From: Adiantum capillus-veneris
Lineage: Eukaryota; Streptophyta; Polypodiopsida; Polypodiales; Pteridaceae
Assembly (NCBI GenBank): GCA_014529385.2
Contig: CM043944.1
Coordinates: 54,667,768-54,731,767 of the forward strand
Length of the DNA stretch: 64,000 nucleotides
Reading direction: 5' to 3'
The position numbers and the translations under genes are program-made. The notes below the pieces were generated by a model. The model made no database searches and was not told the origin of the DNA. It was given only the letters and a program-made list of their open reading frames with translations. Positions 32,700 to 44,238 of this stretch are shown here, piece by piece. The stretch's first letter is position 1, and every line of letters starts with the position of its first letter.

Positions 32700-33336
32700 G
32701 ACGATAGCATCATTGACAACTTGGGAGATACGTGGTGTAGTCCTTACATAAAAGCTTATGCAGGCACAAAACAAGTTGAAATCTATGCATTCCACTGGAG
32801 CAAAAATGAGTGTCATCAGCTTTGAGCTCTTTCAGAAACTTGGACCAATGAGGACAATACCATAGACACACCGGTTGAAAGTAGCATCGGGTGATGAGGT
32901 GACCACATTGTGGTCTATTATAATACCAATCACAGTGCAGGCACACCCGTACACTACAAAATTCCATGTACTGCCACCAAGTAGATCAGCAACGCCGTGT
33001 ATCTTAGCAGTGTCATGGATGAAAGCTAACAGGGTATTCATTGATTTGGATACTAATGAAGCACTGTTCAGAACTGAAAACTTTTCAGAACCCTTCTTAT
33101 CATATAACCAATACATGTCGAGGAGGAAACAAAAGTCAATACAACCGCAAAGATCTGCCCAACAACAAAGAGAGTTTACAAGCCCAGCAACGTCTTATCA
33201 AAAATCAACAACCATGCCGGGAACCAGGAAAGTTTGGGTACGGTGTACAGAGCTAACCGAGGCACAATTACATCAAAAGAGGAAATACAAAGTTTGGATA
33301 AGGCACGACAGCCTAATTCCTATAAAAAAGGGGTAA
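32700..33336 (+). pseudogene. E1 second retropepsin-like domain (after integrase)
   Basis: In the frame of 32875, the motif reads STGAKMSVISFELFQKLG at 32791; the usual D-T-G has its Asp position occupied by Ser, and the preceding frame is shifted. Downstream, TTKFHVLPPSRSATPCILAV then SWMKANRVFIDLDTNEALF matches the second half of E2's domain. A TAG lies at 32863-32865. Placing it after the integrase is unusual. It is degenerate here; E2 has the better copy. Confidence 0.6.
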
Positions 33337-33780
33337 GAAGAATAGAAAAAACACCGAAAGCCAGCAAAACTTCAAAGAACCATAGTCAATCTGTCGAATA
33401 CGCAACAGAGTATATTGGTATGGCGGCCAAAATTGCCAATTCAAAACGGGCCAACAACACAAGAAGGGAGGCCAAAGATGATAATCGAGGAGTTATCTAC
33501 AACTGTCAAGGTCAAGCCACATCATGCAAACAGAACGAGGAAACAAACAGAATCAACAACAAAAACTAAAAGGATCTATAAGACCCAAGTCATCAAAGCA
33601 GAAAGAAAGAATGTTCCACCAAATACGACAATATCGACTTCAAAGAAACCACATACGCCAATTCAAAACCAGTGGAAAACAATCAAACAAAGAGCGGCAG
33701 ATTTACAACTACTCCTTGCAAAGAAAATCTGCCAGCCAACTCAAGATACCACAGGAAGTCTCAACGACAAATGCCAATAA
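33187..33780 (+). pseudogene. E1 C-terminal Trp/Lys-rich tail
   Basis: Frames after the second protease are basic and repeat a short motif: KVWVRC near 33235, KVWIRH near 33293 and LVWRPK near 33415. E2 shows the same trend. The tail has no known domain; RNA or DNA binding is a guess from charge. Stops and frame changes are frequent. Confidence 0.5.
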
Positions 33781-33943
33781 GCGAATCGCTTATACCTTCC
33801 TCTTACACTGCATAAATTCTTTCTACATGCATTGACTGCACATGCATATAGGGCTATATTACAAGGCCTGCATTAGCTCGAGTTCACACCCATGCACAAC
33901 ACATACCCTTGACGATACCCTATCATCCGGGAGAACTCCAACT

Positions 33944-33957
33944 AGGAGGGGGGGAGG
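33944..33957 (+). other. E1 polypurine tract candidate
   Basis: AGGAGGGGGGGAGG stands 3' of the last frame, at the position where E2 has AAGGAAGGGAGGAG. Confidence 0.6.
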
Positions 33958-35567
33958 CATTCTAAATGCGGACTCATGTCATATATTAGACGGCAATGTT
34001 TGTGAGCAATTTTTCAACCATTTTTGCATTTTATTGTGTGATTTTGGGAAAAAGAATATGCCTTCATAATTAATCAAAATTGGGGACCAAATCATCATTC
34101 ATGAGCCCCTAGGGATGTGTATAGACTATAAAGAGAGTCAAATCTAGCCAAAAAATGTCTAAAAATAGCAAAAAATAGGCCAAGGTTGATGATAATGAGC
34201 GAGAATGTACATAGACGAGAGAAAAGTGAGATAAAAAGTTTTTTTCTTTTCATTGGTATTTTTATAGGTTAGAATTGCTATTTTCGAGTTATTTTGGGAT
34301 TTATTTGCTTTATTTTAGCCATTTTCTAGCAAAAATTATAGAAAAAAATCCGTAATCCAGATGGAAACACAAAAGAAGAGACGCCTGATTGGAGCAAGGT
34401 AAAGAAGACATAGAAAAAATAGGGACTGCAAAGGTGACAGGGCAAAATGACCACCGTCATGAAGGGACCTCAACAGGATAAATCTACAAAAATGGTAAAA
34501 CTAGAGCAACCAAAGTCCAAATCAGGAAATTTGCGAGCCTAAACCGCATCTCGCAAAAAGTTATGGCCACAGGTAAAAGATGGGAAAATTTGGTGTCGGA
34601 GTCTCGATTACATATAGAGAGGCTAGGCTAGAAATCTCTCATTTGAGTCATTTTCCATAGTGAGAGAGAGAGCTCCCTACAGCAGTTGAGACTTCCAGAA
34701 GCTCATCCATCGCGTACGATCACCAGATCGACATCAGATATGAGAGGTACGCTTGTCAACATTGACTCTAAGTGTTGTTTACTTCAATTAGTCGCAAAAC
34801 CTCGCCTGCATCACAATCACAACCTGTGCACACATACACAAGACCGGTTGTTAGGGAGACCTAGAGGCCACCAAATGGAACCAAAATTGAAAGGCACAAT
34901 TCCTATAGCTTAGGGATCGAGCCTATGACCTCAGAAAGCGCGAATGAAGCCGCTCAGAAAACCCTAATTTCACAGGACCTGCAAAAGGGCAACTGAACCA
35001 AGGTGATCAGAAATGAGCCAAAACTCATAGACAGCAAGCCAATAACCTCAACAAACCGACTAAAGGGTTAGACCATGAAAAATTTCATCAAAACGGAGCC
35101 TAAAGTCCCTATCTGACGAAAACCGCACAAAGTGTCACGATACTCTAACGGGCCGACCAAGTAACAAAATGACACCAAATTTAACAAGGTACATCCAAAA
35201 GAGGTCAACTACGAGATGGAATGTGTCCACTCAGGAAAAAAACTCTTCCACTAGGGCAAATTCCGGAAACAGGCCAGAAAGATGTCCAAATGGTCGTTCT
35301 TGGTGTTGTAAACACCAAAACAACAACTGACTGCTTGGATCAAAGGTCAAAAGGAAACAAAAGACAACCGGAGTCATACAATGACCAAAAGGAATGGCGA
35401 CCATCACCTAAGTGGTCTACTGCGACTCCAGGAACAACTAAGTGCTGCAAATAGGGAGTACACTCTTCTAAATTGATTAAAACTTGATTTGTGTGTCTAG
35501 GAGGGCCTATTAACACCATTGTGGTCAACTAACATAATTTTTTTTTTGGTAAAAATGACCAAGTACT

Positions 35568-35585
35568 AGTCTATCGCGATAGACT
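35568..35585. repeat. Palindrome AGTCTATCGCGATAGACT (E1 3' side, 1)
   Basis: Perfect 18-bp copy. Confidence 0.95.
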
Positions 35586-35704
35586 TGAATTTACAATTAG
35601 ACAAGGAAATTTTGACTTTGGCTTCATGAGGGGTGCTAACAAGGAATATTAACCACCATTATCAAATCAAAGTGCAAGAGGGATCATTTTTGGCCAAATA
35701 ACTT

Positions 35705-35722
35705 AGTCTATCGCGATAGAAT
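35705..35722. repeat. Palindrome (E1 3' side, 2)
   Basis: AGTCTATCGCGATAGAAT: outer two bases changed. Confidence 0.9.
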
Positions 35723-35992
35723 TGCTACACCAATAATTGGGGGAAAGGCTTTTCAAGATTTTAACAAAATAGACTTGGGGAAGCACATGAAGGCAGTACA
35801 CCAAATTTGGTGACAGGATGGACTCCTATGGCAAGCTAAGAAAGACATGATGACAACTCAGAGTCAGAACAGGACATCTCAAGGGCAGACAGCTAAAATT
35901 CACATGTGAGGGGTCACGAAACCTTACATCAACTGGGAGAAGGCACGCAGATGATCACAGAGGCAAAAAATGACAAATTGACACTAAGTACC

Positions 35993-36010
35993 AGTCTATC
36001 ACGATAGACT
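35993..36010. repeat. Palindrome (E1 3' side, 3)
   Basis: AGTCTATCACGATAGACT: G-to-A in the central CG. Confidence 0.95.
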
Positions 36011-36293
36011 AAGCAGAGGGATACTAGGCCATCTTATCAAAAACTGGAATTAACAGTTGGCTTCAACATGATGCAAGAGAGCTACCCACTAAGTTTGAGC
36101 CCAAAACAACACAAAATGAAGGAGATAGACCAACATCTCCTTAGAAGGGATCTGGAAAAATGGGAGTTGATCCAAAAAGGGGTCACTTGACATTCATTTG
36201 AGGTGAAAATGAGATCAGATCATGTGCAAGGTATGAGAAACCAATTGGTGGAGGCACAACTGCAAAGTAGGACCCTTATAAAAAAAAAAGGCT

Positions 36294-36311
36294 AGTCTAT
36301 CGTGATAGACA
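36294..36311. repeat. Palindrome (E1 3' side, 4)
   Basis: AGTCTATCGTGATAGACA: C-to-T in the central CG, last base changed. Confidence 0.9.
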
Positions 36312-36500
36312 GAGAAAAAGTTGCAAATGAACAGATTTTCAGTTTGGGCTTATAGAGTGACCTTACATTCCCTGTGAACATACACCACACAAAATTTCAA
36401 GGCATTTGGACTTGTGTTTGGCAGAACAAGCAACATGCGGCCATGGCCAGAAGGACCATAATTTCCTAAGAAACCATTGTAAAATTCTTTTGTAAAGAAG

Positions 36501-37278
36501 CATCTCTAAGCCGGGAAATTGTCAAGGATGTATGACTATCCTTTTGGGAACAATTGTATATTAGAGAGACCTAATCTATAAAGGCCATTTTCTGTAAGTT
36601 TTGGATAATCTTTTTGGAGGAAAAACTGAGAAGACAGCGTACGAATGAGAGCTCCTTCTTGTTCAAACTTGTAATCTTTGCCAATGCGACTACGGTAATC
36701 CAAATTTAGTTTTGTTTCTTGCATTGTGTTCCTCTTACTCTGCTCTTCCATTCAAGTGTAAGCATTTAAGATTTGGTGAAGGTTTCAGACACATCCGTCT
36801 AGGCCTTAAATCGTTGTTTTGAGTGTTTATATGCGTATTTTATGTTGTTTTGACCCTAGGAGAGGCTTTAGGGACCTAAAAACGACCCTTTAGGATCATC
36901 CGTTTACTGTTTTTGCGTACTTTGGGACGAACGATCGCGATCGTTGTACCTCTCCAGAATGCTATGACAGTGATAGAATATGTTCTTGATAGTCCCCTGT
37001 AGCTTCCCTTCAAGTTTCGTGCGATTTCGATATGATTTGCATGGTGAACGGGCGTGATGACTGTAGAGCTGTGTAGAAGGACATAGGCAGATTACTTGGC
37101 TTTAGTGCGATTGATTTTCTTGTAGAGTTAGTAGTTGCATCTCTTCGAGTTCACTTCATTAGGATTGACACCCTAGTGAGTTTCCACGCCTCATCCAAGT
37201 CGCTTCCCCTGTATCGATAATTTTATGTTGATGCTTGAGAGCTATGCTATGGACGTCCGTCGCGGCGACCCGCAAACA
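36501..37278 (+). repeat. E2 5' LTR-like region
   Basis: TATAAAG at about 36577 and a CGCAAACA end just before a primer-site-like motif suggest an LTR. The left limit is not defined. It contains palindrome AACGATCGCGATCGTT at 36930-36945. I could not match it convincingly to the sequence after E2. Confidence 0.45.
36930..36945. repeat. Palindrome AACGATCGCGATCGTT (E2 LTR-like region)
   Basis: Perfect 16-bp palindrome, core ATCGCGAT. Confidence 0.95.
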
Positions 37279-37298
37279 TAGGCATCGTTGCTAGGGAA
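37279..37298 (+). other. E2 primer-site-like motif, degenerate
   Basis: TAGGCATCGTTGCTAGGGAA sits where E1 has its primer site and matches it with about seven changes. It is supported mainly by position. Confidence 0.4.
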
Positions 37299-37830
37299 TG
37301 AATCTTAGGTGATGAGTGACCGAGTGCGTATTCAGGGTTTTCTTATTTTTCCAAAAGATAATTTCCATTCCATTTACATTTCAGTGAAGCATCTAGACAT
37401 GGGTTTAGTGCTTAGTGGAGTCTAGGGTCGGTGGACTGGCTAGATCTACTCTTGAGAGATATAGGGAGTTGTGAGTGAGGTTGCTTTAAGCATTTTTTCT
37501 CTTCAAATTTCTTTGTATCAATTGAGTACTGATCCATCATCCGTTTTTTATCCTGTTTGTTTTGTTTGATTCATTTTCTTATGTTTTTTCATTTCTGTAC
37601 TTAGGAGTAGAATAAGTAAATCACATTCCAGTCAGATTTGGGGCAAAAGATAGAGTCAAAAACACCAGAAAACCATAACTTTGGCAAAAGGGCCATAAGA
37701 CTCTGAAATTAAAAAAATCTGACCAAACAGAGCTGAAATTGATTCAAATCACAAAGTGGTAGCACCAAACACTGGGAAATACTTGTCAGAGAGAGCTTGT
37801 AAAATTTCATCAGATTTGGCCTTTGTACTA

Positions 37831-37842
37831 CGATCGCGATCG
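37831..37842. repeat. Palindrome CGATCGCGATCG (E2 leader, 1)
   Basis: Perfect, followed by GTGTACCTCAGTGCC. Confidence 0.95.
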
Positions 37843-38103
37843 GTGTACCTCAGTGCCCGAATTTGACAAGATTTGACATGTGCCTTCCTGATAAGATTCT
37901 AAACAAGTTTGTCTAAAGCAACCACACCCAAAAACATCAAAAATCAAGGAAATCAGGCCACTTGCGTAAAACTAGCGTGACAAACCCAGAAACTGTAAAA
38001 TCTTGACTTTTGGTGATCCAAATGCAAAAAGACTTGGGGGATAGCCTTAAAACAACAGTGTTTACAAGCATGCCAAATTTGATCTAATTTGGGCCCCAAA
38101 CTA

Positions 38104-38115
38104 CGATCGCAATCG
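38104..38115. repeat. Palindrome CGATCGCAATCG (E2 leader, 2)
   Basis: One G-to-A in the central CG, followed by GTGTACCTAAGTGCC. Confidence 0.92.
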
Positions 38116-38547
38116 GTGTACCTAAGTGCCAGATTTTGACCAGATTTCATCTGTGGGATCCTCAAGTGTATACAAACATAAAAGTCTAAAGGACCTAGGG
38201 TCAAAAACCACAAAAAAAATGGTCAAAACCACTGAATACAGATCCAAGTCAAAAACTGCTAAACTGGCATAGAAATTGACTTTCAGTAGACCAAAACACA
38301 TCAAAACTGAGAAGAAATCATACAGAGGGATAGCATGTACACAAGACAATCCCAAATAGCTTTCATTTCCCAAAACAAACACCAAAATCAAGTCAAACTG
38401 ATAAAATTGGGAAAACAGGCACTTCCAACCAAGAAATGATAAAAACTTGACTTTTTTGAGTCCAAATACAAAAGTGTCTGGCAGGTAGTCTTAAAATAGC
38501 CTAGTGAAAAAGCTGGTAAAGTTTCATCTGATTTGGACCCAGAAGTA

Positions 38548-38559
38548 CGATCGCGATCG
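38548..38559. repeat. Palindrome CGATCGCGATCG (E2 leader, 3)
   Basis: Perfect, followed by ATGTACCTCTGGCCC. Confidence 0.95.
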
Positions 38560-38864
38560 ATGTACCTCTGGCCCAGATCTAGCTCATTTTTTACCTGATC
38601 ATAAACCTAGGTTACACAGGATACCAGGAGTTTTCAAAACTCAATTTGAACGTATTGTCAATAATCTGCAAGCAAAATTGTATTAAGATCATTTTGAAGT
38701 GTTGAATCTGCTAACAGGTGGAATGATACAGTGATCTCATAGCTATCCAGTGTATTCATTTGCAGAGACCGATCAAGTAACAGCCCATGCAGTCGCCGGA
38801 ATTGAAAGATTTTTCCATCTCCAGGTAAGAGGTTTCGATTTGGTCAGTAAATCCCACTTTCTTC

Positions 38865-39425
38865 ATGTTTTTGAGATCGGGAAAACAAAACAACACCAGA
38901 CACCTAAATTTAGCGGATCAAACGAGTGTCGCGTCAACGGAGGAGAGTGTAAACCAAGGGATAGTACGCCCATTGGAACCGATCCTTGAAGAAGTCATTT
39001 CCGATACTTCTTCAGAGAGATCTTCCGAGTGCTTCACAGAACACTTGGGGCAAATAAAACTAAACTAGAGAGAAAACATGGCAGCAGGACCATCAGACTC
39101 CTCGGCCACGCTAAAGCTGTTGTTCATCAAGTATCAATATGACAACAAGCAAGGTGCCAAGATATACAAAGACGGTATGGACCGCTACTGTGTGAAAATA
39201 GAAGATAGACCAAGCGAGTTCAGGGACTTAGTGCCTGTAAGCTATAGCGGAGACAGGTACCTAGATGACGAGGGTATCATGTATTTGGTAGTCCTAAATC
39301 CTAACATTGTAGACAAGTGGGGATTGATGGGCACAAAAGCCAAAATAGACGAGGAACATGAGGAAAGGGCTCCAACAATGAACTTACCGAATGTGAAATT
39401 AAGGCGAGAAAACGAAACGATGTGA
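38865..39425 (+). pseudogene. E2 N-terminal gag extension
   Basis: It begins MFLRSGKQNN like E1's MYLRSG. The frames 38865-39068 and 39078-39425 continue, after a TGA, into 39432. It includes YSGDRYLDDEGIMYLVVLNP, which matches E1's region around 24130-24200. The region belongs to gag but has no domain I can name. Confidence 0.65.
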
Positions 39426-39431
39426 ATCAAC

Positions 39432-41021
39432 ATGGATAATGTCTACCTGGGGTTATACAAGTATAATAATGGAGAGCAAGATCTCTATTATAGATGCGAG
39501 GATCCTTATGTTGGGGAGATGACTGAGCGGAAAAGACTTTATGTCTTCACCTACACCGAGGGAGCGGAAATGAAAATTGTCGCATATGACAAGTATGGAA
39601 GACGATATGCAGCAATCGACAAAAAAGAATTGGAGGGTTATACGTACTTTGGGGGACCACTTCACCATTACTATGTCACTCCAAGCCCTCTTAGAATAGC
39701 ACCTACAACTGTTGTGCCAGAACCGTTAACCACAGGCGGAGGGAGGACTCATGTAGCTGATTCTTTCAGTCGACCTCATTATTCAATGCCAAGCCCCATG
39801 GGAACATTACATTCCAGAGAATGGATGGCTACGAATCGAGGTAGTACGGTTCTTATCTCTACACATACGGCTGTAGGTCCGACATTTGCAGCCATCCCAT
39901 CACATTTGCCTCCTAGTAGTAGATTTGGGGCGGCTGAGCCAACGAGAGCAACCTACGACCTCCCTAATGTACGAGATCGATTAAGTCGGTACATGGGAGC
40001 AATGAGAGTGACCGCAGACCATAGACGGATCAGATCGTCCCAAGTAGCGAAGTGCATGCTAAAGAAGTATAGCGGCTCGGGGGATCCATATGCCCATGTA
40101 TTGCTTTTCAAACAAGTTTTAAGAGCGGAACAGATCACTGATTTCTATACTCAATACGAGGGATTCGGGCTGACCTTGGAAGGGGCGGCCTTAACATGGT
40201 TTCAACCTTTAAACCCTAAAATTTTTCCGAATATTGAACATGTATTGCACGAGTTCGCAGAAGAATTCTCAAAACGGGGTATAAAGCATAATACTGTATC
40301 GCAGATATATGCTTTTAAACAAAGGGAGAATGAAAAAGTGAAGGAAGCGACATTGAGATTCAAGCAATACATTGAGAGATGCCCGAGAAGAGAATTACCG
40401 CAGGACGAGAGATTGTCTGTGCTCTTCGTGGAAGGACTTAGGAATGAAACCTTGAAAAAGGACCTTCACTTGAAGGCCTGTAGCACATTTCACCAGGTTA
40501 CAAGGGAAGCATTATATCTTGTCAACAACTGCAAATCATATGGGGAAGTGTCCGAGGATACTGATTTAATAGCCAGTGGCTCTTCATCGATTAAGAGCGA
40601 ACCCTCTACCAAGAAAGATGCTCAGGCGTCCTTGACGCCGACAACCGATCAATTGATAGAAGAGGTAACAAAGAGAATGCAACATGTGAGATCGAATCCG
40701 GTGATGAGACAATCTCAGACGAGGAAGTGTGACGCATGCGGGGGGGATCATCCGACGCCATGGTGCACACAACAGCCTAAAGCTCCAGTTGCGAGTGGAC
40801 GAGTACTGAAATGGTGTGCCATAGAGCAGAAATGGACGAATCATAGCAGTGAAGAGTGTTTTTATAACAAAAAATTTGTGAGGGAAAGACCGTATGGACC
40901 TCCAGAAGGACCAATATCTCAACCACCTACTCCAAGGTATCGAGCTGGATCAAATATGAATTTGGTAGCGGGAGCAGACAGACCTCAACCTATGTTGGGT
41001 CAACAACCTCCATTACCATAG
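39432..41021 (+). CDS. E2 gag: N-terminal domain, capsid and zinc motifs
   Basis: This is the longest intact gag frame of the E1/E2 pair (529 codons). It runs from the YRCEDPY and YDKYGRRYAAID motifs through the capsid (YEGFGLTLEGAALTWFQPL; EFSKRGIKHNTVSQIYAFK; LFVEGLRNETLKKDLHLKA) to CDACGGDHPTPWC (CX2CX3HX4C, about 40731) and CAIEQKWTNHSSEEC, a possible C-H-C metal site shared with E1. It would form the particle and bind RNA. A TAG at 41019-41021 ends it before the canonical knuckle further on. Confidence 0.85.
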   Translation: MDNVYLGLYKYNNGEQDLYYRCEDPYVGEMTERKRLYVFTYTEGAEMKIVAYDKYGRRYAAIDKKELEGYTYFGGPLHHYYVTPSPLRIAPTTVVPEPLTTGGGRTHVADSFSRPHYSMPSPMGTLHSREWMATNRGSTVLISTHTAVGPTFAAIPSHLPPSSRFGAAEPTRATYDLPNVRDRLSRYMGAMRVTADHRRIRSSQVAKCMLKKYSGSGDPYAHVLLFKQVLRAEQITDFYTQYEGFGLTLEGAALTWFQPLNPKIFPNIEHVLHEFAEEFSKRGIKHNTVSQIYAFKQRENEKVKEATLRFKQYIERCPRRELPQDERLSVLFVEGLRNETLKKDLHLKACSTFHQVTREALYLVNNCKSYGEVSEDTDLIASGSSSIKSEPSTKKDAQASLTPTTDQLIEEVTKRMQHVRSNPVMRQSQTRKCDACGGDHPTPWCTQQPKAPVASGRVLKWCAIEQKWTNHSSEECFYNKKFVRERPYGPPEGPISQPPTPRYRAGSNMNLVAGADRPQPMLGQQPPLP

Positions 41022-41033
41022 GAAAATAGGGCC

Positions 41034-42233
41034 ATGATTAGATACGCTGAACCTAGTGAAGCATCACCAGGAACAAATAGTACACTTAAAGTGTCTTATT
41101 ACGAGGAACCAAGCGAGCCTTACGCAACTGAACCCGAATCACAAATATACGCAGACGAAGCATATCAACCGTGGGGAAATAGTGAGGGTATGGCACCACC
41201 AACGTATATAGCACAACCTTCGAGAGATCAATATTTGGTAGACGAGAGAACGTTAATGTTCATTGCAAACCAAAATTACAAACCAAGAGGATATCCGAGT
41301 AGAACAGGACAACCTATGGGACCACCTCCTCAAAATCAACCAAAAATTGGACAGTGCTATAGCTGTGGAAGTGCGGATCATTGGGAGCGTAACTGTCCTT
41401 TCAAGGGCGAAAGAGTGAAAATTTTTGGGTTTTGTGATGGATGTGGCATGAATCACATATTACCAGATTGACCGAAGAATCCGGACAACAAAGGGAAAAG
41501 CGACTATGAATATTGTGGGGGTGATACCAAGTGCTAGCAGTGGATCAGAAACAGATCCCATGATCCGAATCAACGCGATAACCAGAGCCCAAACCAAGGA
41601 CTTAGGAAAAAACGAAACTTTGGAGGAAAAGGTCGAGTTGCCCATACCAACAGAAAATGAGAGTTTATCCGTTAGAACTCAGCGAAAATCCTGGAAGGAA
41701 AAACGAGACAGGATGAAAACGAGAAGGTTGAAAACACAAATTGCCATGCAAAACGAGTTGCATGAAACAAGGGAACAACTCAAACAAGAGAGAGAGAGAG
41801 TAAGACAACTGAGGCCATCAACAAACCGAGGAAAGCATCCTCAAAAGGATCAGTCTTGGTTGACAAAGTGCTAGAGCCGTTAGATGCTCTATTACAAGCA
41901 TATGAAGCAAGGCTAAAAACAAACCAAACCTTAGAGCAGAGATGGTTGACTTACCCTCAACCAAAAGTGGAAACGAAGCGCTTGGAAATGTGTAAATACC
42001 TCATTGAGACAGCCCAGGCGATGATGGAACCTGAGATAGCTAGAACCCCAGAACAAGAAGTATTGATTCACAAAGAGCGAGAAAAACTAAAAATCAATGA
42101 ACCAAAACGATTAAACGAACCCAAGCCTGAAACAATATTTCCTCTAGATCATCAAGTTGTGCCAAACATGACTGATGACGCTAAATTAATGACGATGATG
42201 CAAATTCCAGAGGTTGAAGAACAATGGCCATAA
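41034..42233 (+). pseudogene. E2 nucleocapsid and coiled linker
   Basis: 41034-41471 carries CYSCGSADHWERNC (CX2CX4HX4C) at about 41354 and a second FCDGCGMNHILPD. 41506-41874 and 41856-42233 are a Lys/Glu/Arg-rich helical region with a QTLEQRWLTYPQP motif also seen in E1 and E3. Stops and a frameshift near 41860 break it. Confidence 0.8.
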
Positions 42234-42308
42234 CACTTATGGGAAACCATTAGAAACAGAAAGAATGGAAGCGCGACGTTACAATCTGCTCCAATTCCTG
42301 AAATTAAC

Positions 42309-43172
42309 ATGGATAACGGATTTTTTCCAGCCGATATACAATCGTTGTATGGGGATGTGGGAACGGAAATTTCGGTGCAAAGCAAAGCCCAATCCTTGAA
42401 AACCTTGCCTTCATTTATAGGTGAACATGAGGCACAATCGCAGATAAGGTTAGTTCCATCCCAGATAAGAACTATCCCAAATATGGTTGACTCAAAGAGT
42501 CTTCAAGAGATGATGTCGACACCTATAACATGCACCATCACCCTGTCTGAACTCTTGAGAGTCAAACCACATTTGTGGGAAGACATGGCAAAACATATGG
42601 AGCACAAGGGAGTAAAGATTCCTCTTCCGACAAACCCTCCGGGAGAAGAAAACAAACGGGGAAGTCAACCCAAAGCCCAACCAGTGCCCATAAACAAGGT
42701 CGGAGATTATTGCGAAGGAGAGGAGGGTAACACAACATTACCTGTTGAGTATCAGGATATAAGAACAATAGCTATCCTAAACAGTGGAGCTGGAGTGGCG
42801 ATTGCTACAAAGCAAATCTGGGAGAAGTGGGGCCGTCCAGCTCTCAGGAAAACTAGAATAAAACTGCAACTCGCAGATGGGTATGTAGAGAGGCCATTGG
42901 GGATCCTGGACCAAATAATTGTAACTTCGTGTGGAATTAACTATGAGAACACCTTTGTCGTGGTGGATTTTAGAAAAACGAACAACTTTGACATTATTTT
43001 GGGACGACCATTCATGCGTCAACTCAAAATGATACAGGATTGGGGTTACGATCAAATCTACCTAAGGCACAAAGAACTAATCACAAAAATCGACATGAAG
43101 GATCACAGCTATAGAGACGTTGCGAAAACACCAGCGCAAGAATTTAATTCTACGACGGTAAATAAAAAATAA
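42309..43172 (+). pseudogene. E2 protease 1, active-site Asp replaced
   Basis: The retropepsin reads AILNSGAG (codon AAC at 42779-42781) where E1 has AILDSGTG, so the catalytic Asp is Asn. The rest is well kept, including LADGYVERPLGIL and IILGRPFMRQL. A one-base G-to-A change would explain it. Without the Asp this domain should not cleave. The frame ends at 43172. Confidence 0.85.
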
Positions 43173-43184
43173 ATACCTACGTGG

Positions 43185-44229
43185 ATGCAAACAAAAGCAC
43201 ATGTCTGGATGTGTGGAGCATCCGATTATGGTGAGATAATCCGAGAGGAATGCGTTCTGGAAAGATCCGTCGAAGACGAGGCGTATTTCCCAGAACCTTT
43301 CCCAGAACATTTATTTGAGCCATTCGGGTGGACTCAAATATTTTCAACCTTAGACGTATGTGTTAACGAATGCACACCTACGACATTTTGTGACAAAGAA
43401 GGATACGACCTAGTGACGTTGCAAATGGCTAGTGTTTTCCTTGAGTCGGGATCAGAGAATGAGGAACAGGAGGAACCTCCACGTGAGACTGGGTGTAAAC
43501 GAATAACTAATGAGGTATCTGTAGTGAACGATAGGATTCAAACAGAAGAGGAATTCACTATGCTGTGACCTTCCATCAATGGACGACGAAAACCAACTGA
43601 TAGAGGCTGATGATGAAAGATCAAGCGCATCAGAGACGAACGGAAAATACAGGATGAGAGAGGACAGGTTTTACGAGTTTCATAACCAAAAAACTAGTCG
43701 ACAGGAGCGGTATAAATCCAAGAGAGCCAGAAAATCAAGGGCGAATAAGCATAATCCGATGCGTCTTGTCAATGACAGAACGGGATATCTAAAGCTTGTC
43801 AAAGCTGAGGATTGTGTCAAAGATGAGGTCACTGGCCGGTTTACCAAAACTAAACCATGGGAAAACAACAAGAAGAACAGACACGAAAAGCAGATGACTA
43901 AGTCGCAAAAGAAACAAAAAACAGGGTCCGGAATGACCAAAACAGAGAGGAAAACAGAGTATAACAAGCTCAAGCGAACACTTAGAGACATATGGACGAC
44001 CGACTTTGAAACAAATGAGGACACGAGTTCTGACAAGATAGATGCACCATCCCATTATAATAAATATACCATACAAGATAGGAAAATCATAGTGCAACAA
44101 CCTATGAGGGAATTGAAAGAACCAGGTACATCGTACGACGGTCCGGAAAAAGCCAAACGAATAGATCTAGCGGAGCCAGGAGAAGGTCCAAAACCTGCAT
44201 ATATTGCCACGGATCTTACTGATGAATAG
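43185..44229 (+). pseudogene. E2 protease-RT linker
   Basis: Two frames (43185-43568 and 43579-44229). The first has TLDVCVNECTPTTFCDKEGY, conserved in E1 and E3. The second is basic and ends with PSHYNKYTIQDRKIIVQQ. A TGA at 43566-43568 and a TAG at 44227-44229 interrupt. Function unknown. Confidence 0.7.
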
Positions 44230-44238
44230 GAAAAGCTT

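Larger units (their letters stand above)
33958..36500 (+). repeat. E1 3' LTR-like sequence followed by leader-type sequence
   Basis: AT-rich U3-like sequence leads to a TATA-like ACATATAGAGAGG at about 34606 and a GAGAGA tract. From about 34900 the sequence resembles the leader, and the palindromes of E1 type occur at 35568, 35705, 35993 and 36294. Phrases such as TTTCAAGGCATTTGGAC match the 5' leader. No primer-site motif lies between. It could be a 3' LTR joined to a truncated second copy, or the palindrome region may be part of an unusual terminal region. I found no genes here. Confidence 0.5.
37299..38864 (+). other. E2 non-coding leader with a second palindrome type
   Basis: There is no reading frame. 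Degenerate repeats of about 270-440 bp each end in a phrase like TTTCATCTGATTTGG, then CGATCGCGATCG, then GTGTACCT (palindromes at 37831, 38104, 38548). AG|GTAAGA at 38824/38825 lies 40 bp before the gag ATG, as in E1. Confidence 0.7.

Noticed and set aside
33958-36500. A confirmed E1 3' LTR paired with 21250-22085
   Set aside because: I could not align the two regions convincingly, so I left the LTR pair unproved.
37831-38559. Cyanobacterial HIP1-like octamer (GCGATCGC) in the palindromes
   Set aside because: The sites read CGATCGCGATCG and do not contain GCGATCGC; the context is a plant retroelement.
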